NCBI RefSeq assembly: GCF_029407905.1
Contig: NW_026577882.1
Location: 5,208,001 to 5,272,000 of the forward strand
Source: Bubalus kerabau
Lineage: Eukaryota > Chordata > Mammalia > Artiodactyla > Bovidae
Length of the DNA: 64,000 bases
Direction of reading: 5' to 3'
The notes below the pieces were generated by a model that was not told the DNA's origin, made no database searches, and worked only from the letters and a program-made list of their open reading frames with translations. Position 1 is the stretch's first letter, and every line of letters begins with the position of its first letter. Both the position numbers and the translations under genes were made by a program. Of this stretch, positions 19,591 through 33,200 are shown piece by piece.

Positions 19591-22500
19591 CTTGTGTCTA
19601 GGACCTAATGTTCCTCTCAAGGGATGACTGGGATCTTGGGGTTGCATTCTAGACTCACCCAGGAGTCAGGCGTCCTCTCGAGGGGAAACAAAGGACTTCT
19701 CTCTCTTCTCGAGTCGCGACGGGTATTTCTTGGAGCCCACTGAGTGGACTAAAGGCAGTCAAGCCTCCTCTGGAGTTTGGAGAGAGGACTCGGGATTGCA
19801 CTCCAGGACATGCAGGAAAAGAAGGCCCTCATCTCACGATGACGGGGGGGGGGTCTCGGTGGTTTTACCGAGCTGCAGCGCCTGTGTTGGTTTCTCAGGA
19901 GGTACGACGGGGAGCTCAGGGAGCCTCTTGTGTGGCGCCAGGGAAGTTAGGTCTCGATGCGTGTGGCGAGGGGGAGTGCGTCATTGCTCTCGAGTCATGG
20001 TAGGGGAATCAGGCCTCTAGACGCGTTGAAGGACTCTCAAGATCTCTCTCGGGTCTTGGCAAGAATACCTGGGTTCCCTCGACTTGTGCCGGTGACCTCA
20101 GGGAGATTCTCCGGGTGCCTCTGAGAAGTCAGGGATACTGTGGAGTTGGGAAAGACCTCTCGGGACTCCACTGGGTTTGGTGAAATGGAAGGGGGCCTCA
20201 TCTCGAGGGGAGGCAGGAACCTCAGGGTTCCTCTCCATTTCTGATTCCGATCGCAGCCCCCTGCATAGTTGGGAGAGGTGAGTCAGGCCTTGTCTTGTGT
20301 GCAGGAATGGACCTCCGCTTGCCTCTCGAGTTGTTCACTGGGTGACAGGCACTTGTTGAGCTGTATGAGTAACCTGCGGTCTTTTCCGGACGATGCACGG
20401 GGGTGTCAGTGCCCCTTCGTGTTGTGCCTTCATCCACACTATCTTCGAATAGGTGTCTGGGCATCGCGTTCTTATCAAGAGCGGATCGGGAAATCGCGGT
20501 CTTTCGGCATGTGGCACCACCATCGAGGCTACGTCTCGAATTTCCTCGTGAGACAGCCTCATCTGAGGTGCGTGGAGAAGGTCGGGAACCCCTTGCAGAC
20601 AAAGCAGGGGAATTGACCCTCCTTTCGCGATCAGGAGGGGAGAAGGGGCTCAGATGAAGTGGTGCCAGGAACCTCGGTGTTCCCCTCTAGTGCGACCCGT
20701 ATGTCGGGGAACTTTTGGGGTAGCATTAAGGGTTCCAAATATCATTTCGCACTTGAAGACAGACGGTGGGACTACTCTTGAGACGCTGGAGCGGGCAAGG
20801 GCCTCATCTTGCAATGACGGGGGAACCACGTGGTTTTTCTCAAGTTGAGGCGGAATTCTCGAATTACTACTGGGAATTCAGGCTTCCTCTTGTGTTGGCC
20901 CAGGGAGGTCCAATCTTCCATTCGGGTTGCGAGGGAAAGCTGGGGAGTGCTCTCGAGTTACTGCAGGGCAAAAGCGACCTCATCTAGCCTTGTGTTCAGG
21001 ACCCAGTGATCCTCTCCAAGGGCGACAGGGATCTCGGGTTTGCATTACAGACTCACCCGGGGAGTTAGGAATCGTCTCGAGGGGAAGCAAAGGACTCGGC
21101 TATCCTCTCGAGTTGCGACGCGTATCTCTTGGAGCCCACTGAGTGGTCTAAAGGGAGTCAACCCTCCTCTTCAGTTTGGAGAGAGGACTCGGTATTGCTC
21201 TCCAGGCCATGCAGGAAAAGAAGGCCCACATCTTGAGATGACGGGGGCGTCTCGTGGGTTTTCTCGAGCTGCGGCGCCAGTGTGGGGTTTCTCACGAGGT
21301 ACGACGGGGAGTTCAGGTAGCCTCTCGTGTGGCAACAGGGAAGTCAGGTCTCCATGGGCGGGGCAAGGGGGAGCGCGTAATTGCTCTCAAGTCAGGGTAG
21401 GGGAATCGGGCCTCATGACGGGTTGAAGAAGAACTCTCGATGTCTTTCTAGGGTTGTGGCAGGAAACCCTGGGTTCCCTTGACTTGTGCCGGTGACCTCA
21501 GGGAGCGTCTCAGGGTGCCTCTGAGAAGTCAGGGATACTGTGGATTTGGGAGAGGCCTCTCGGGACTCCTCTGGGTTTGGTGCAATGGAAGTGGGCCACA
21601 TCTCGAGTTGAGGCAGGAACCTCAGGGTTCTGCTCCTGACTTCCTGGAGGCTGGATCTGACTCAGATCGCAGGGTCCCTGTTGAGTTTGCTCAGGAGTGT
21701 CAGGTCTCGTGTTCTGCGGAGGAATGGAACTCCGCTTACATCTCAAGTTGTTCAAGGATAACACCATTTTCATGATGTGTGTGGAACCTGCGGGTTTTTC
21801 GGAGATGCACGGGGGCGTCAGTGCTCCTTCCTGTTGTGCCTTCATCCACAAGGTTGCCTTCGAAGAGGTGTCCGGGTATCGTGTTCTCCTCAAGTGCGGA
21901 CCGGGAAATTGGGGTCTTTCAGCATGTTGCACCACCCACTAGGCTACGTCTCGAATTTTCTCGTGAGACCGGCCTCATCCTGAGGCGCGCAGGAAAGTCC
22001 GGGAACCCTTTCCAAACAAAGCAGGGGAATCGACCCTACTTTTGGGATCAGGAGGAGAGAAAGGGCTCAGATGAAGTAGTGCCGGGAACCTCGGTGCTCT
22101 CCTTGAGTGAAAGTCGGGTAACTTTTCGGGTTGCATCAAGGGTGCCAAGTACCGTTTCGCACTTCAAGACGGAACCTGGGACTTCTCTTGAGATGCTGTA
22201 GTGGGCAAGGGCCTCATCTAGCGCTGACGGGGGACCGACGTGTTTTTTCTCGAGTTGTGGCAGGATTCTTGAGTTACGATGGGGAATACAGGTTTCCTCT
22301 TGTGTTGGCCCAGGGAAGTCCAATCTTCCATTCGAGTTGCAAGTGAGAGCTGGAGATTGCTCTCGAGTCACTGCAGGGCAAAATAGAGCTCATCTAGGTT
22401 TGTGTCCAGGACCGAGTTTTTCTCTCCAGGGGCGACAGGGATCTCGGGGTTGCATTCCAGACTCACCCGGGGAGTCAGGCCTCGTCTCGAAGGGAATGAA

Positions 22501-25500
22501 TGGACTCCGCTCTCCTCTCGAGTCGCGACGGGTATCCCTTGGAGCCCAAGCGTGGCCTAAATGGAGTTAAGCCTCCTGTGGAGTTTGGAGAGAGGACTCG
22601 GGATTGCTCTCTAGGCCATGCAGGAAAAGATGGCCCTCATCTCGCGTTGACGGGGGCGTCTCGTGGGTTTTCTCAAGGTGCAGTGCCTGGTTGGGGTTTC
22701 TCACGAGATAGGACGGGGAGCTCAGGGAGACTCCTGTGGTGCCACGGAAGTCAGGTCTCCATGGACGTGGCGTGGGGGAGCGCCTCATTGCTCTCGAGTC
22801 ATGGTAGGGGAATCAAGCCTCAAGACGCTTCGAAGAAGAACTCTCGAGGTCTTTCTCGGGGTGTGGCAGGAAACCCTGGGTTCCCTCGACTTGTGCCCAT
22901 GACCTCAGGGAGCTTAGCGGGGTTCCTCTGAGAAGTCAGGGATACGGTGGAGTTGAGAGGGGCTTCTCGAGACTTCACAGGGACTGGTGCAATTGAAGAG
23001 GACCTAATCTCGGATTGAGGCAGTAACGTCAGGGTTCCTCTCCATTTCTGACTCGGATAGCAGGGTCCCTGCAGAGTTGGGACAGGAGAGTCAGACCTCG
23101 TCTTGTGTGGAGTAATGGAACTCCGCTTGCCTCTCGAGTTGTTCACGGGATGACAGGCCACCTGTCGAGTTGTATGTGGAACCTGCGGTTTTGGGGGACG
23201 ATGCACAGGGGTGTCAGTGCCCCTTCTTGTTGTGCCTTCATCCACAGGGTTACCTTCGAAGAGGTGACCCGGCATCGGGATCTTATCAACAGCGGACCAG
23301 GAAATCGGGGTCTTTCGGCATGTGGCACAACCCACGAGGCTATGTCTCGACTTCCCTCGTGAGACTGGCCTCATCCTGAGGTTCGCCGGGAAGTCTGGGA
23401 ACCCCTTCCAGACAAAGCAGGGGAATCGACCCTCCTGTCGCCATCAGGAGGGGAGAAGAGGCTCAGCTGAAGCGGTGCTGGGAACCTCCATGTTCTCCTC
23501 GAGTGAGACTGGGGTGTCAGGGAAATTTGGGGGTCGCATCAAGGGTGCCAAGTACCGTTTCACACTTCAAGACGGAACATGGGACTTCCCTGGAGACACT
23601 ATAGCTGACAGGGGCCTCATATTTCGATGACGGAGGAGCCACGTTGTTTTTCTCCAGTTGCCGCGGGATTCTCGAATTACAATGGGGAATACAGGCTTCC
23701 TCTTGTGTTGGCCCAGGGAAGTCCAATCATCCATTCGAGTTGCGAGGGAGAGCTGGGGATTGCACTTGAGTCAATGCAGGACAAAAAAGACCTCATTTAG
23801 GCTTGTGTCCAGGACCGAGTTTTCCTCTACAGGGGCAACACGGATCTCGGGATCCCATTCCAGACTCACCCAAGTAGTCAGGCCTCTACTCGAGGGGAAG
23901 CAACGGACTCTGCTCTCCTCTAGAGTAGCGACGTGTATCTCTTGGAGGCTACTGAGTGGCCTAAAGGGAGTCAGGCCTCCAGTGGAGTTTGGAGAGTGGA
24001 CTCGGGATTGCTCTCTAGGTCATGTAGGAAAAGAAGGCCCTCATCTTACGATGATGGGGGCGTCTCGTGAGTTTTCTCGAGTGGCGGTGCCAGTGTGGGG
24101 TTTTCATGGGGTAGGACGGGGAGCGCAGGGAGCCTCTCGTGTGGCGCCAGGGAAGTTAGGTTTCAATGGGCGTGGCGAGGGGAATGCGTCATTGCTCTCC
24201 AGTCATGGTAGGGTATCGGGCCTCAAGACGCGGTAAAGAAGGACTCTCAAGGTCTTTCTCAGAATGCAGCAGGAAACCCTGGGTTCACTCGACTTGTGCC
24301 AGTGACCGCAGAGAGCTTCTGAGGGTGCCTCTGAGAATCAGGGATACTGTGGAGTTTTAGGGGCCTCTCGGGACTCCACTGGGTATGGCGCAATGGAAGA
24401 GGGCCTCATTTCGAGTTGATGCAGGAACGTCAGGTTTCATCTACATTTCTGACTCCGATCGCACGGTCCCTGCAGAGTTGGGAAAGGAGAGTCAGGCCTT
24501 CTCTTGTGTGGAGGAACGGAACTCCGCATGCCTCTCTAGTTCTTCAAGGGATGACAGGACACTTGTCGATCTGTGTTTGGAATCTGCGTGTTTTTCCGTA
24601 CTATGCATGGGGATGTCAGTACCCCTCCGTGTTGTGCATTCATCCACAGGTTTGCTTTCGAAGAGGTGTCCTGGCATCGGGTTCTTATTAAGAGCGGACC
24701 GGGAAATCGGGGTCTTTCCGCATGTGGCACCACCCACCAGGCTACGTCTCGAATTTCCTAGTGAGACCGGCCTCATCCTGAGGTGCGCCGGGAAGGTCGG
24801 AACCCCTTGCAGACAAAGCAGGGGAATCGACCCTCCTGTCTCGATTAGGAGGGGAGAAGGGGCACAGATGAGGTGATGCCGGGAACCTCGGTGTTCCCCT
24901 CCAGTGAGACCAGTGTGTTGGGGAACTTTTGGGGTCGCATCAAAGGTGCCAAGTACCGTATCGCACTTCAAGATGGAACGTAAGACTTCTTTTGAGACGC
25001 TGTAGCGGCAATGGCCGCATCTTGCGATGAAGAGGGAACGACGTGGTTTTTCTCGAGTTGTGGCGGGATTCTTGAGTTACAACGGGAAATTCAGGCTTCC
25101 TCTTCTGTTGGCCCAGGGAAGTCCAGTCTTCCATTCGAGTTGCGAGGGAGAGTTGGGGATTGCTCTCGAGTCACTGCAGGAAAAAAGAGACCTCATCTAG
25201 GCTTGTGTCCAGGACCTAATGTTTCTCTCCAGGGGCGACAGGGATCTCCGGTTCACATATCAGACACACCCGAGGAGTCAGGCCTCGCCTCGAGGGGAAG
25301 GAAAAGACCCCGCTGTCCTCTCGAGTCGCGACGGGTATGTCTTGGAGTCCACTGAGTGACCAAAAGGGAGTCAAGCCTACTGTGGAGTTTGGAGAGAGGA
25401 CTCGGGATTGCTCTCCAGGCCATGCTAGAAAAGAAGGCCGTCATGTCGCGAAAATGGGGGCGTCTCGTGGGTTTTCTCTATCTGTGGCGCCAGTGTTTGG

Positions 25501-28500
25501 TTTCTCACGAGGTATGACGGGGAGCTCAGGGAGCCTCTCGTGTGGCGCCAGGGAAGTCAGGGCTTCATGAGTGTAGCAGAGGGAGCGCGTCATTGCCCTC
25601 GAGTCATGGTAGGGGAATCAGGCCTCAAAATGCGTTGAAGAAGGACTCTTGAGTTCTTTCTATGGTGGCGGCAGTAAACCCTGGGTTCACTCGAATTGTG
25701 CTGGTGACCTCAGGGAGCTTCTCAGGGTGCCTCTGAGAAGTCAGGGATACTGTGGAGCTGGGACGCGTCTCTCGGGACTCCACTGGATTTCGTGCAATGG
25801 AAGAGGTCCTAATCTCGAGTGGAGGCAGGAACCTCAGCGTTCCTCTCGTGACTTCACTGGCGCTGGTCTGATTCGGATCGCAAAGTCCCTGCAGAGTTGG
25901 GACAGGAGAGTCAGGCATCGTCTTGTGTAGAGGAATGAAACCCCACTTGCCTCTCGAGTTCTTCAGGGGTGACAAGCCACTTGTTGAGCTGTATGTGGAA
26001 CCTGCGGGTTTTTCCGGACGATGCACGAGGGTGTCAGTGCCCCTTTGTGTTGTGCCTTTATCCACAGGGTTGCCTTCGAAGAGGTGTCCAGGCATCGGGT
26101 TCTTATCAAGAGCGTACCGGGAAATCATAGTCTTTTGGCATGTGGTACCACCCGCGAGCTACGTCTCGAATTTCCTCGTGAGACTGGCCTCATCCTGAAG
26201 TGCCCCGTGAAGGTCGGGAACCCCTTACAAACAAAGCAGGGGGAGTGACCCTCCTATCACGAACAGAAGGGGAGAAGGGGCTCAGATAAACTGGTGCCGG
26301 GAACCTCGGTGTTCACCTCGAGTGAGACCGATATTTCGGGGAACTTTTGGGGTCACATCAAGGGTGTCAAGTATCGTTTTGCACTTCAAGACGGAACGTG
26401 GGACTTTTCTTGAGAAGCTGTAGCGGGCAAGGGCCTCATCTTGTGATGACGAGGGAACCAAGTGCTTTTTCTCGAGTTGCGGCGGGATTCTCGAGTTATG
26501 AAGGGGAATTCAGGCTTCCTCTTGTGTTGGCCCAGGGAAGTCCAATCTTCCATTCGAGTTGTCAGGGAGAGAAGGGGATTGCTCTCGAGTTACAGAAGGG
26601 CAAAAGAGACCTCATCTAGGCTTGTTTCCAGGACCTAATGTTCCTCTCCAGGGGAGACAGGGATCTCGGGGTTGCATTCCAGACCCACCTGGTGAGTCAG
26701 GCCTTGTCTCGAGGGGTAGCAAAGGACTCCATTCTCCTCTCGAGTCGCGACGGGTATCTCTTGGAGCCCACTAAGTGGCCTAAAGGGAGTCAAGCCTCCT
26801 GTGGAGTTTGGAAAGAGGATTCGGGATTCCTCTCCAGGCCATGCAGGAAAAGAAGGCCCTCATCTCGCGATGACAGGGGCGTATGGTGAGTTTTCTCAAG
26901 CTGCGGCGTCAGTGTGGGGTTTCTCACGAGGTACGACAGGGAGCTCAGGGAGCCTCTCTTATGGCGCCAGGGAAGTCAGGTCTCTATGTGCGTGGCGAGG
27001 GGGTGCGTGTCATTTCTATAGAGCCATGGAAGCAGATTCGGGCTTCAAGACACTTTGAAGTAGGACTCTCGAGGTCTTTTCCCCATTGTGGCAGGAAACC
27101 CTGGGTTCCCTCGACATGTGCCGGTGACCTCATGGAGCTTCTCCGGGTGCCTCTGAGAAGTCAGGGGTACTGTGGAGTTGGGAGGGGCCTCTCTGGACTC
27201 CACTGGGTTTGGTGCAATGGATGAGAGCCTCATCTCGAGTGGAGGCAGGAACCTCATGTTTCCTCTCCTGGGTTTCCTGTCGCTGGTACTGACTCGGATC
27301 GCAGTTTCCCTGCAGAGTTGGTACAGAAAATCAGGTCTCGTCTTGTGTGGAGGAATGGAACTCCACTTGCCTGTCGAGTTGTTCACGGGGTGACAGACCA
27401 CTTGTTGAACTGTGTTTGTAACCTGCAGGTTTTTCTGGACGATGCACGGGGGTGTCAGTGCCCCTTCGTGTTGTGCTTTCATCCACAGGTTTTCCTTCGT
27501 AAAGGTGTCAGGGCATCACGTTCTTAGCAAGAGCAGACCGGGAAATCGGGGTCTTTCGGCTTGTGGCACCACCCACGAGGCTATGTCTCGAATTTCCTCG
27601 TGAGACCTGCCTCATCCTTAGGCGCGCTGGAAAGGTCAGGAATCCCTTCCAGACATAGCAGGGGAATCGACACTCCTGTCGCGATCACGAGGGGAGAAGA
27701 AGCTCAAATGAAGTGGTTCCGGGAACCTCGCTGTTCCTTTCGAGTGAGACCGGTATGTCGGGGAATTTTGAGATTGCATCAAGGGTGCCAAGTACCGTTT
27801 CGCACTTCAAGACAGAAAGTGGGACTTCTCTTGAGTCGCTGTAGCGGGCAAGGGCCTCATCTAGCGCTGATGGGGGAACCACGTGGATTTTCTCGAGTTT
27901 CGGCGGGATTCTCGAGTTACGATGTCGAATTCAGGCTTCCAATTGTATTGGCCCAGGGAAGTCCAATCTTCAATTCGATTTGCGAGGGAGAGCTGGCGAT
28001 TGCTCTCTAGTAACTGCAGTGCAAAATAGACCTCATCTAGGCTTGTGTCCAGGACCGAGTTTTCCTCTCCAGGTGTGACAGGAACTCGGGGTTGCATTCC
28101 AGACTCACACGGGGAGTCAGGCCTCGTCTCGAGGGGAAGCAAAGGACTCTGCTCTCCCTTCAGGTCCTGACAGGTATCTCTTGGAGCCAACTGAGAGGCC
28201 TAAAGAGAGTCAAGCCTCCTGTGGAGTCTGGAGAGAGGACACGGTTTTGCTCTCCATGCCAGGCAGGAAACAAGTCCCTCATCTCGTGATGACAGGGGCG
28301 TATCGTGGGTTTTCTCGAGCTGCGGTGCCTGAATGGGGTTTCCGAAGAGGTACGACGGGGAGCTCAGGGAGACTCTCTTCAGAAGTCAGGGAAGTCAGGT
28401 CTCCATGCGCATGGCGATGGGGAGCGGGTCTTTGCTCTCGAGTCATGGTAGGGGAATCGGGCCTTAAGACACGCTGAAGGACTCTCAAGGTCTTTCTCGG

Positions 28501-28620
28501 GTCGCAGCAGGAAACCCTGGGTTACCTGGCCTTGAGCCGGTGACCTCAGGTAGATTCTCAAGGTGCCTCTGAGAATTCAGGGATACTGTGGAGTTGGGAG
28601 GGGCCTCTCGTGACTCATCT
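19591..28620 (+). repeat. Satellite block, class B
   Basis: About 6.5 monomers with the class B markers (CTCATCTAGGCTTGTGTCC, GGACCTAATGTTCC or GGACCGAGTTTTCC, CATCAAGGGTGCCAAGTACC). Monomers differ noticeably from one another, so this is an older or less homogenised part of the array. A run of eight G lies near 19850. Confidence 0.7.
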
Positions 28621-30255
28621 GGGTTTGGTGCAATGGAAGAGGGCCTCACCTCAACGGGAGACAGGAACCTCAGGATTCCTCTCCGTTTCGGACTCCGACC
28701 GCAGGGTCCCTGCAGAGTTGGGACAGGAGAGTCAGGCCTCGTCTTGTCTGAGGAAGGGAAGCCCGCTGGCCTCTCGAGTTGCTCAGGGGGTCTCAGGCCC
28801 CTCGTCGAGCTGTGTGTGGAACCCGCGGGTCTTTGCGGACGATGCACGGGGGTGGCAGTGCCCCTTCGTGTTGTGCCTTCACCCGCAGGGTTGCCTTCGA
28901 AGAGGGGTCCGGGCCTCGGGTCCTTCTCAAGAGCGGACCGGGGAATCGGGGGCGTTGGGCATGTGGCACCACCCACGTGGCTCGTCTCGAATTTCTTCGT
29001 GAGACCGGCCTCATGCTGACGTGCGCCGGGAAGGCCGGGAACCCCTTCCAGACCACGCGGGGAATCGCCTCTCCTGTCGCGATCAGGAGGGGAGAAGGGG
29101 CTCAGAGGAAGCGGTGTCGGGACCCTCGGTGTTGCCCTCGAGGGAACCCGGCGTGTCGGGGAACTAATGGGGGTCGCAGGAAGGCTGTCAGGGACCGTTT
29201 CGCCCTTCAGGGCGGAACAGAGGACTTCCCTTGAGACGCCGTCGCGGGCAAGGGCCTCATCTTGCCAAGAGGTGGGAACCACGTGGTTTTTCTCGAGTTG
29301 CGGCGGGATTCTCGAGTTACGACAGGGATCTCAGGCTTCCTCTTGGATTGGCCCTGGGAAGCCCTATCTTCCCCTCAGGTTGCGAGGGAAAGCAGGGGGT
29401 TGTGCTCGGGTCACTGCAGGGCCGAAGAGACCTCACCTAGGCGTGTGTCCGGGACCTAATATTCCTCTCCAGGGAAGGCAGGGATCTCGGGGTTGCATTC
29501 CAGGCTCCCCCGGGGAGTCAGGCCTCGTCTCGAGGGGAAGCCAAGGACTCCGCTCTCCTCTCGAGTCGCGACGCGGGTCTCTTGGAGCTCCCTGAGCAGC
29601 CTCAAGGGAGTCCAGCCTCCTCTTCCGTTTGGAGAGAGGACCCGGGATTGCTCTCCAGGCCATGCAGGAAAAGAAGGCCCTCAGCTGGCGAGGACGGGGG
29701 CGTCTCAGGTGTTTCCTTGAGCTGCGGCGCCCGTGGGGGTTTTCTCCCGAGGCACGACGAGGATCTCAGGGAGCCTCTCGTGCGGCGCCAGGGAAGTCAG
29801 GTCTCCACGCGCGTGGCGAGGGGGAGCGCGTCCTGGCTCTCGAGTCACGGGAGGGGACTAGGGCCTCGAGACGCGTTGAAGAAGGACTCTCGAGGTCTTT
29901 CTCGGGGGGCGGTGGGAAACCCTCGTTTCCCTCGCCTTCTGCCGGGGACCTTAGGGAACTTCCCAGGGTGCCTCTGAGAGGCGAGGGATCCTGTGGAGGT
30001 GGCGGGGCCCCTCGGGACTCCGCTGGGTCTGGCGCAACGGAAGAGGGCCTCACCTCGAGGGGAGGCAGGAACCTCAGGCTTCCTCTCCGTTTCGGACTCC
30101 GACCGCAGGGTCCCTGCAGAGTTGGGACAGGAGAGTCAGGCCTCGTCTTGTCTGAGGAAGGGAACCCCGCTGGCCTCTCGAGTTGCTCAGGGGGTCTCAG
30201 GCCCCTCGTCGAGCTGTGTGTGGAACCCGCGGGTCTTTGCGGACGATGCATGGGG
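28621..30255 (+). repeat. Satellite block, class A
   Basis: The switch from class B occurs near 28620 and back to B near 30255. It is nearly identical to class A monomers at 49.4-54.0 kb. The segment from about 29395 on is repeated at 35035 as part of the 5.64-kb duplication. Confidence 0.7.
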
Positions 30256-33200
30256 GTGTCAGTGACCCTTCGTGTTGTGTCTTCATCCACAGGGTTGCCT
30301 TCGAAGAGGTGTCCGGGCATCGTGTTCTTATGAAAGCGGACTGGGATATCGGGGTCGTTCAGCATTTGGCACCACCCACGTGGCTAGTCTCGAATTTCCT
30401 CATGAAACCGGCCTCATCCTGAGGTGTGCCGCGAAGGTCATGAAACCCTTCCAGACAAAGCAGAGGAATCGACCCTCCTGTGGCGATCAGGAGGGGAGAA
30501 GTGGCTCAGATGATGTGCTGCTGGGAACCTCGTTGTTTCCCTCAAGTGAGACAGGTATGTCGGGTAACTTTTGGGGTCGCATAACGCGTTCCAAGTACCG
30601 TTTCGCTCTTCAAATTGGAACGTGGGACTTCTCTTGGGGTGCTCCAGCGGGCAAGGGCCTCATCTTGGAATGACTGGGGAACCACTTGGTTTTTCTCTAG
30701 TTGCGGTGGGATATTTGAGTTACCACAGGGAATTCATGCTTCCTCTTGTGTTGGCCCACAAAAGTCTTATCTTCCATTCGAGATTCGAGGAAGAGCTGGA
30801 GGTGCTGTCTAGTCACTGAAGGCAAAAGAGACCCCACCAAGGCTTGTGTGCAGGACCTAATGTTCATGTCAAGGGGCGACAGGAATCTCGGGGTTGCATT
30901 CCAGACTCACCCTGGAGTCAGGCCTCGTCTCGAGGGGAAGCAAAGGACTCTGCTCTCCTCTCGAGTCGGACGGGTATGTCTTGGAGCCCACTGAGTGGCT
31001 TAAAGGGAGTCAAACCTCCTCTGGTGTTTGGAGGGAGGACACGGGATTGATCTCCAGGCAATGCAGGAAATGAAGGCCCTCATCTCCCGATGACTGGGGC
31101 GTCTTGTAGGTTTTCTTGAGCTGTGGCGCTAGTGTGGGGTTTCTCACGAAGTAAGACTGGGAGCTCAGTGAGCCTCTCATGTGGTGCCAGGGCAGTCAGG
31201 TCTCTATGCACGTGGTGAGAGGGAGCCCGTCATTGTTCTCGAGTCATGGTAGGGGAATTGGGCCTGAAAACGTGTTAAAGAAGGACTCTCGAGGTCTTTC
31301 TTGGGTTGCAGCAGGAAACCCTGGGTTCCATCGACTTGTGCCAGTGACCTCAGGAAGCTTCTCAGCGTGCCTCTGAGAAGTCAGGGTCACTGTGGAGTTG
31401 GGAGGGGCCTCTCGGAACTCCACTGGGTTTGGTGCAATGGAAGAGGGGCTCATGACAAGTTGAGGCAGGAACCACAGGGTTCCTCTCCTGGCTTCGAATG
31501 CGCCGGATCTGACTCGGAGCGCAGAGTCCCTGCAGAGTTGGGACAGGAGAGTCAGGCCTCGTCTTGTGTGGAGGAATGGAACTCCGCTTGACTCTCGCGT
31601 TGTTCATGGGGTGACAGGCCACTTGTCGATTTGTATGTGGAACTTGCGGGTTTTTCTGGACGATGCACTGTGGTGTCACTGCCCCTTCGTGTTGTGCCTT
31701 CTTCCACAGGATTGCCTTCGAGTTGGGTTCTGCCATCGGGTTCTTATCAAGAGCGGACCAGGGAATCGGGGTCTTTTGGCATGCCGCACCACCCACGAGG
31801 CTATGTCTCGAATTTCCTCGTGAGACTGGCCTCAGCTTGATGTGCGCCAGGAAGGTCGGGAACGCCTTCCAGACAAAGCAGGGGAATCGAAACTCCTGTC
31901 GCGATCAAGAGGGGAGAAGAATCTCAGATGAAGTGGTGCCGGGAACCTCGGTTTTCTCCTCAAGTGAGACTGGTATGTCGGGGAACTTTTGGGGTCGCAT
32001 CAAGGATTCCAAGTAACTTTTCGCTCTTCAATACGGAACGTGGGACTTCTCTTGAGACGCTGTAGCGGGCAAGGGCCTCATGTTTCGATGACGGGGGAAC
32101 CACGTGGTTTTTCTTGAGTTGGGGCGGGATTCTCGAGTTACAACCGGGAATTCAGGCTTCCTCTTCAACTGGCCCAGGGAAGTCCAGTTTTCATTCGAAT
32201 TGTGAGTTAGAATTGGGGATTGTTCTCGAGACACTGCAGGGCTAAATAGACCTCATCTAGGCTTGTGTCCAGGACCTAATGTTCCTCTGCTGGGGCGAAA
32301 GCGATCTCAGCATTGCATTCTCGACTCAACCGGGGAGTCAGGCCTCGTCTCGAGGGGAAGCCAAGGACACCGCTCTCCTGTCAAGTCGCGACGGGTATAT
32401 CTTGGAGCTCACTGTGTGGCCTAAAATGAGTCAAGCCTCCTGTGGAGTTTGGAGAGAGGACTCAGGATTGCTCTCCAGGCCATACAGCAAAAGAAGGCCC
32501 TCATCTCGTGAGGACTGGGGCGTCTCGTGGGTATTCTCGAGCTGCGGCTCCAGTGTGGTGTTGCTCACGAGGTATAATGGGGAGCTCAGGGAGCCTCTCC
32601 TGTGGCGCCAGGGAAGTCAGGTTTCTATGCGCGTGGCTAGGGGGAACGCGTCATTGCTCTCGAGTCATGGTAGGGGAATCGCACCTCAAGATGCATTGAA
32701 GAAGGACTCTCGAGGTCTTTTACGGGTTGGGGCAGGAAACCCTTGGTTCCCTCGACTTGTGCCGGTGATCTCAGGAAGGTCTTAGGGTGCCTCTGAGAAG
32801 TCAGGGATACTGTGCAGTTGGGAGGGGTCTCTCGGGACTCCACTGGGTTTGGTGCAATGGAAGAGGGCCTCATCTCGAGTGGAGGCAGGAAACTCATGTT
32901 TCCTCTTCTGACTTCCCCTGGGCCAGATCTGACTCGGATCGCATTTTCGCTGCAGAGTTCGAACAGGAGTGTCAGGCCTCGTCTTGTGTGGAGGAATGGA
33001 ACTCTGCTTGCCTCTCCAGTTGTTCACGGGGTGACAGGTCACTTCTCCAGCTGTGTGTGGTACCTGCGGGTTTCTCCGGACGATACCCAGGGGTGTCAGT
33101 GCCCCTAAGTGTTGTGCCTTCATCAAAAGGGTTATCTTCAAAGAGGTGTCCGGGCATCAGGATCTTATCAAGAGCGGACCGGGAAATCGGGGTCTTTCGG